Positions 5,963-9,437 of a stretch of DNA of 9,437 nt are shown here, one piece after another. The DNA lies in contig CAKRYM010000045.1 of NCBI GenBank assembly GCA_934427095.1, positions 1-9,437 of the forward strand, written 5' to 3'. Within the stretch, counting starts at the first letter, position 1; each line of letters opens with the position of its first letter. Under the pieces are notes generated by a model. It saw nothing but the letters and a program-made list of their open reading frames with translations, was not told the origin of the DNA and did not search any database. Both the position numbers and the translations under genes were made by a program. This DNA comes from an uncultured Bacillota bacterium (lineage in GTDB: Bacteria; Bacillota; Dehalobacteriia; UBA4068).

Positions 5963-7631
5963 AAAAGAGCCCGCTGATTCTTCCCGTGTCGTCCACGTCA
6001 ATATTTTCTGCAGAAGGCACCCGGGGAAGGCCCGGCATGGTCATAATTTCGCCGGTCAAAACGACGATAAAGCCAGCGCCTGCAGAAACGCGAATATCTT
6101 TGACCGTGATGCTAAAATCCACCGGGGCGCCTAAGATATTCTTATCATCGCTAAAGGAATACTGAGTTTTGGCCATACAAACCGGTAAATCACCAAAGCC
6201 AAGTTCGTTGAGAAGGTCGATTTTTTTCTGGACGGAGGGAAGAATTTGGCAATCCTTGCCGCCATAAATCCGCTGGGTAATGGTGCGGATTTTTTCTTCA
6301 ATAGAAGTCCCCATTTCATACGCATAGGTGAAGGGAGCATGGTCTGCTTCACAAAGCCGCATGACCTCTTCTGCTAAAGCGATTCCTCCTTCGCCGCCTT
6401 TGGCCCAAACGTCAGACAAAATAACCTTAACGCCCAGTTCATCACAATGTTTAATGACGGTATTGATCTCCGCTTGCGTATCATTGGGAAACCGGTTGAT
6501 GGCTACGACTGCGGGGAGATGAAAGACTTGGGTAATATTGGTTACGTGCCGGTGCAAATTGGGTAACCCCTTTTCCAAGGCAACGAGATCCTCTTGTTGC
6601 AATTGGCTTTTGGGTAGTCCACCGTGCATTTTTAGAGCGCGGATCGTGGCCACAATCACCACGGCGGAGGGGCTAAACCCGGCATTACGGCATTTAATAT
6701 CCAAGAATTTTTCTGCACCTAGGTCTGCGCCGAAGCCTGCTTCGGTTACTGCATAATCCCCTAGCTTCAACGCCATTTTTGTAGCCATAATGGAGTTGCA
6801 GCCATGGGCAATATTGGCAAAAGGACCACCGTGAATAAAGGCGGGAGTTCCTTCCAGTGTTTGGACAAGATTGGGCTTAATGGCATCTTTGAGCAACGCT
6901 GTCATAGCGCCAACAGCGTGAAGATCTTTGGCGGTTACAGGTTTATTGTCAAAGGTATATGCAACGATAATGTTACCTAACCGTTCTTTTAATTCAGCCA
7001 AATCATTGGATAAGCAGAAAATCGCCATGATTTCAGAAGCAACGGTAATATCAAAGCCGTCTTCTCGCGGCGTCCCATTGGTTTTTCCATGCAGGCCATC
7101 TACAATAAAGCGGAGTTGCCGGTCATTCATATCCATACAACGTTTCCAGACAATACGGCGAGGATCAATGTTTAGTTTGTTCCCCTGATAAATATGATTG
7201 TCTAGCATGGCGGCAAGAAGATTATTCGCCGCAGTAATGGCATGGAAATCGCCGGTAAAATGCAAATTGATATCTTCCATGGGAACTACTTGGGCGTACC
7301 CACCGCCAGCAGCCCCACCTTTGATGCCGAAGACCGGCCCCAAAGAGGGTTCTCTTAACGCCACAACCGCTTTTTTGCCCAAGCGTTGTAATGCATCTGC
7401 CAATCCAATGGTGGTCGTGGTTTTTCCTTCGCCAGCTGGCGTAGGCGTAATGGCCGTAACCAGAATTAACTTGCCATTTGAAGCGGGATGCTCTCGCAGT
7501 AGCGCGTCGCTAATTTTTGCTTTATAACGGCCATAGGGTTCTAAATACTTGTCCTCAATACCGATGGATTCCGCGATTTCGCGAATGGGTTTCATTTCCG
7601 CCGCCTGGGCGATTTCTATATCGCTTTTCAT
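5961..7631 (-). CDS. fhs: Formate-tetrahydrofolate ligase (10-formyl-THF synthetase)
   Basis: 556 residues, full family length. It joins formate to tetrahydrofolate with ATP, giving 10-formyl-THF for purine synthesis, initiator formyl-Met and, in acetogens, the Wood-Ljungdahl methyl branch; it is a cytoplasmic homotetramer in characterised members. Visible marks: ATP-binding loop TPTPAGEGKTT (62-72), signature GIKGGAAGGGY (102-112), FTGDFHAITAANNLL (125-139), GGPFANIAHGCNS (268-280), signature VATIRALKMHGG (327-338) and a C-terminal EIMTMPGLPRVP (528-539). The N-terminus MKSDIEIAQAA is typical, which supports the ATG at 7631, and an in-frame stop 5 codons upstream leaves no alternative. It follows purL by 64 bases on the same strand, so the two are probably co-transcribed: the ligase supplies the formyl donor to the pathway PurL serves. 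No Wood-Ljungdahl genes are in view, so an acetogenic role is neither shown nor excluded. Confidence 0.97.
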   Translation of the reverse strand: MKSDIEIAQAAEMKPIREIAESIGIEDKYLEPYGRYKAKISDALLREHPASNGKLILVTAITPTPAGEGKTTTTIGLADALQRLGKKAVVALREPSLGPVFGIKGGAAGGGYAQVVPMEDINLHFTGDFHAITAANNLLAAMLDNHIYQGNKLNIDPRRIVWKRCMDMNDRQLRFIVDGLHGKTNGTPREDGFDITVASEIMAIFCLSNDLAELKERLGNIIVAYTFDNKPVTAKDLHAVGAMTALLKDAIKPNLVQTLEGTPAFIHGGPFANIAHGCNSIMATKMALKLGDYAVTEAGFGADLGAEKFLDIKCRNAGFSPSAVVIVATIRALKMHGGLPKSQLQQEDLVALEKGLPNLHRHVTNITQVFHLPAVVAINRFPNDTQAEINTVIKHCDELGVKVILSDVWAKGGEGGIALAEEVMRLCEADHAPFTYAYEMGTSIEEKIRTITQRIYGGKDCQILPSVQKKIDLLNELGFGDLPVCMAKTQYSFSDDKNILGAPVDFSITVKDIRVSAGAGFIVVLTGEIMTMPGLPRVPSAENIDVDDTGRISGLF

Positions 7632-7646
7632 GGACTTTTTTGCTTA

Positions 7647-7653
7647 CTCCTTT
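7647..7653 (-). promoter_or_regulatory. Unusually distant ribosome binding site of fhs
   Basis: AAAGGAG is the only good Shine-Dalgarno sequence before fhs, but it lies 15 bases from the ATG, against the usual 5-9. The gap is A-rich (GCAAAAAAG). A six-codon reading frame, MKTGKE-stop (7664-7644), runs through the site and ends 12 bases before the fhs start. Confidence 0.5.
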
Positions 7654-7695
7654 CCCGTTTTCATCAGACTACCTGTTTGGCAAAACCAGTTTGCT

Positions 7696-9437
7696 TTATT
7701 TGAAATAACGAACCGCAGAGACAAACATCCGCATATCGTATTCTCCCGGTACGTTTTGGTAAAGCCCATAACCCATTCGTTCTGCATGCCCCATCTTCCC
7801 AAAAACGCGTCCATCTGGCGAAGTGATGCCTTCTATTGCGGCAATGGAATTGTTGGGGTTGAAGCGAATGTCTTGGCTTACATTACCATCTAAATCCACA
7901 TATTGCGTGGCAATTTGTCCGTTAGCTGCTAGCTCATGCACCAATTCTTCTGAGGCGATAAAGCGGCCTTCACCGTGGGAAATCGGTACGCTGAAAATTT
8001 CCCCAGGCGTTGTCCCTGCTAACCAGGGGGATTTATTGGAAGCCACTCTAACCCGAACAATGCGGGATTGGTGACGGCCAATGGTATTGTAGGTTAGGGT
8101 AGGGCAGGTGGCGTCCGTGTCAATGATTTTCCCGTAAGGAACTAAGCCAAGTTTCACTAAAGCCTGGAAACCATTGCATATACCGGCGATCAGCCCGTCC
8201 CGTTTTTCCAGTAAAGCATGGACTTCTTCCTTGATTTCCGCATTGCGGAAAAAGGCAGTGATAAATTTGCCAGACCCGTCTGGCTCGTCGCCACCGGAAA
8301 AACCACCAGGGATGAGTATCATCTGGCTTTCCCGCAAAGCAGCAGCGAATTCCTCTACGGAGCGGGAAATATCCTCTGCGGTTAGGTTACGGATCACCAT
8401 AATCTTAGATGTAGCCCCTGCGTCAGCTAAGACTTTAGCCGTGTCGAATTCACAGTTGGTGCCGGGGAATACGGGGATCACCACTTGGGGCTTCGCGCAT
8501 TTTACTTTAGGCGCGGGATAGGTAGAAGCCTGATAAGTGAACTTTTCTAAGCAGGGCGTTTCCTGCGGAATATTGCAGGCAAAGACGGGTTCTAATTTAT
8601 CTTCATAGGCCTGCAAAAGGGAGGTTAAAGAAAGCTTTTCTTCCCCTAAAGAAAGTTCGGCCGCTACTGTGGTATAGCCTAAGGTTTGGCCTAATTCCAC
8701 TGGTTCGGCCATTTCCAGGATGAAGCCGCCGTAGCAGTAGCCGAATAACGTTTCCAGTGGCAGTCCTGCTGTATAACGGAAGCCCAGCCCATTGCCCAGG
8801 CACATCTTCAGTATGCCCTCGGCTACACCACCGTATACCGGCGTATAGGCCGCCATAACCTTGCCTTCTGCCATAAGCTGCTGCACCTGTTGATAAAGAG
8901 CGAGTAGAGAAGAAGTAACAGGTAAATGGTTTGCGTCATATTCCGGTTTCAGTAGAATGACCTGATGATCAGCGCCTTTAAATTCCCCTGAAATGACTTG
9001 ATCGACTTTGCCTGTGGTAACCGCAAAGGAAACCAGGGTGGGGGGCACATTCAATTGCTCAAAGGAGCCGCTCATGGAATCCTTACCACCAATTGCGGCG
9101 ATACCCATTTCCTTCTGGGCTTTAAACGCGCCTAGCAAGGCAGACAGTGGCTTGCCCCAACGTTTGCCATCGGCCAGGGGTTTTTCAAAATATTCCTGGA
9201 AGGTCAGATAAATATCTTGATATTTTGCCCCTGCGGCAATGAGTTTACTGACCGATTCTACCACTGCCAAATAGGCTCCGTGGTAAGGGGATTGCTCGGT
9301 AATAAAGGGATTGTATCCCCAGGACATAAAGGAGCAGGTGTTGGTATGCTTCTTTTCCACGGAGATTTTATGCACCATGGTCTGGGCTGGGGTCAATTGA
9401 TATTTACCCCCAAAGGGCATAAGCACCGTGCCTGCCC
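7696..9437 (-). CDS. purL: Phosphoribosylformylglycinamidine synthase, C-terminal part with fused glutaminase (5' end beyond window)
   Basis: The frame is open to the right edge, about 580 residues seen. No start lies in view: the GTG at 9426 is internal, because coding continues upstream through AGT. The full clostridial-type protein is about 1,200-1,250 residues, so roughly half is missing. It converts FGAR, glutamine and ATP to FGAM in purine synthesis. Numbering from that GTG, residues 1-280 are the second synthetase half, with SWGYNPFITEQSPYHGAY, GIAAIGGKDSMSGSFE and YTPVYGGVAEG. Residues about 311-576 are a class I glutaminase (PurQ-like) domain with VFPGTNCEFDTA, catalytic Cys417 in AGICNGFQ, and His484/Glu486 in ISHGEGRF. 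All three catalytic residues are present. The protein ends in SAVRYFK at 7696. The fusion of PurL and PurQ in one chain matches the clade seen in many Clostridia and Negativicutes. fhs follows 64 bases downstream. Confidence 0.96.
   Translation of the reverse strand, partial: AGTVLMPFGGKYQLTPAQTMVHKISVEKKHTNTCSFMSWGYNPFITEQSPYHGAYLAVVESVSKLIAAGAKYQDIYLTFQEYFEKPLADGKRWGKPLSALLGAFKAQKEMGIAAIGGKDSMSGSFEQLNVPPTLVSFAVTTGKVDQVISGEFKGADHQVILLKPEYDANHLPVTSSLLALYQQVQQLMAEGKVMAAYTPVYGGVAEGILKMCLGNGLGFRYTAGLPLETLFGYCYGGFILEMAEPVELGQTLGYTTVAAELSLGEEKLSLTSLLQAYEDKLEPVFACNIPQETPCLEKFTYQASTYPAPKVKCAKPQVVIPVFPGTNCEFDTAKVLADAGATSKIMVIRNLTAEDISRSVEEFAAALRESQMILIPGGFSGGDEPDGSGKFITAFFRNAEIKEEVHALLEKRDGLIAGICNGFQALVKLGLVPYGKIIDTDATCPTLTYNTIGRHQSRIVRVRVASNKSPWLAGTTPGEIFSVPISHGEGRFIASEELVHELAANGQIATQYVDLDGNVSQDIRFNPNNSIAAIEGITSPDGRVFGKMGHAERMGYGLYQNVPGEYDMRMFVSAVRYFK

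Noticed and set aside
9424..9426. GTG as the real start of the PurL frame
   Set aside because: Coding continues upstream to the window edge, the visible part lacks the first half of PurL, and no ribosome site can be seen.

Overview
The window looks like the chromosome of an anaerobic Gram-positive-lineage bacterium (Bacillota; Clostridia or Negativicutes seem most likely). The reasons are the moderate G+C content, strong AAGGAGG-type ribosome binding sites, TTG/ATG start use, a clostridial-type PurL fused to its glutaminase, a formate-tetrahydrofolate ligase, and an RsiV-type anti-sigma factor. The genus cannot be fixed from the sequence alone.

Region 1 (1-3754, all minus strand) reads as one operon. 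In transcription order it encodes a polytopic MBOAT O-acyltransferase (2277-3695), a membrane-anchored extracellular SGNH protein (1354-2229), an ECF sigma factor (829-1326), and an RsiV-like anti-sigma factor that runs off the left edge (1-825). A good candidate ECF promoter (TGTCAC-N16-CGTC) lies just upstream of the first gene, so the sigma factor probably drives its own operon. In Bacillus subtilis, RsiV is a lysozyme receptor and SigV turns on the single-chain peptidoglycan O-acetyltransferase OatA. Here the effector looks like a split, two-protein PatA/PatB- or DltB/DltD-like acyltransferase. The proposed role is an inducible, self-contained cell-wall O-acylation module. This is the most interesting content of the window.

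Region 2 (3754-5927) holds a terminator, then a putative sulfate/sulfite exporter gene of the YeiH family (minus strand, 3813-4827) that is broken by two frameshifts. Facing away from it is an intact LysR-type regulator (4962-5849, plus). The divergent intergenic region carries a promoter for each gene, and a perfect 8-bp inverted repeat of LysR-operator type lies over the regulator's own -10 box. A large 15-bp-stem hairpin ends the LysR gene and, on the other strand, the fhs transcript.

Region 3 (5937-9437, minus strand) is a purine/one-carbon pair. purL (phosphoribosylformylglycinamidine synthase, its 5' part lying beyond the right edge) is followed 64 bases later by fhs (formate-tetrahydrofolate ligase). 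The second enzyme makes the 10-formyl-THF used as a formyl donor in purine synthesis. A 12-bp palindrome overlaps the fhs stop codon.

No tRNA, rRNA, CRISPR array, insertion sequence or replication origin was seen. No gene-free stretch exceeds 140 bases.
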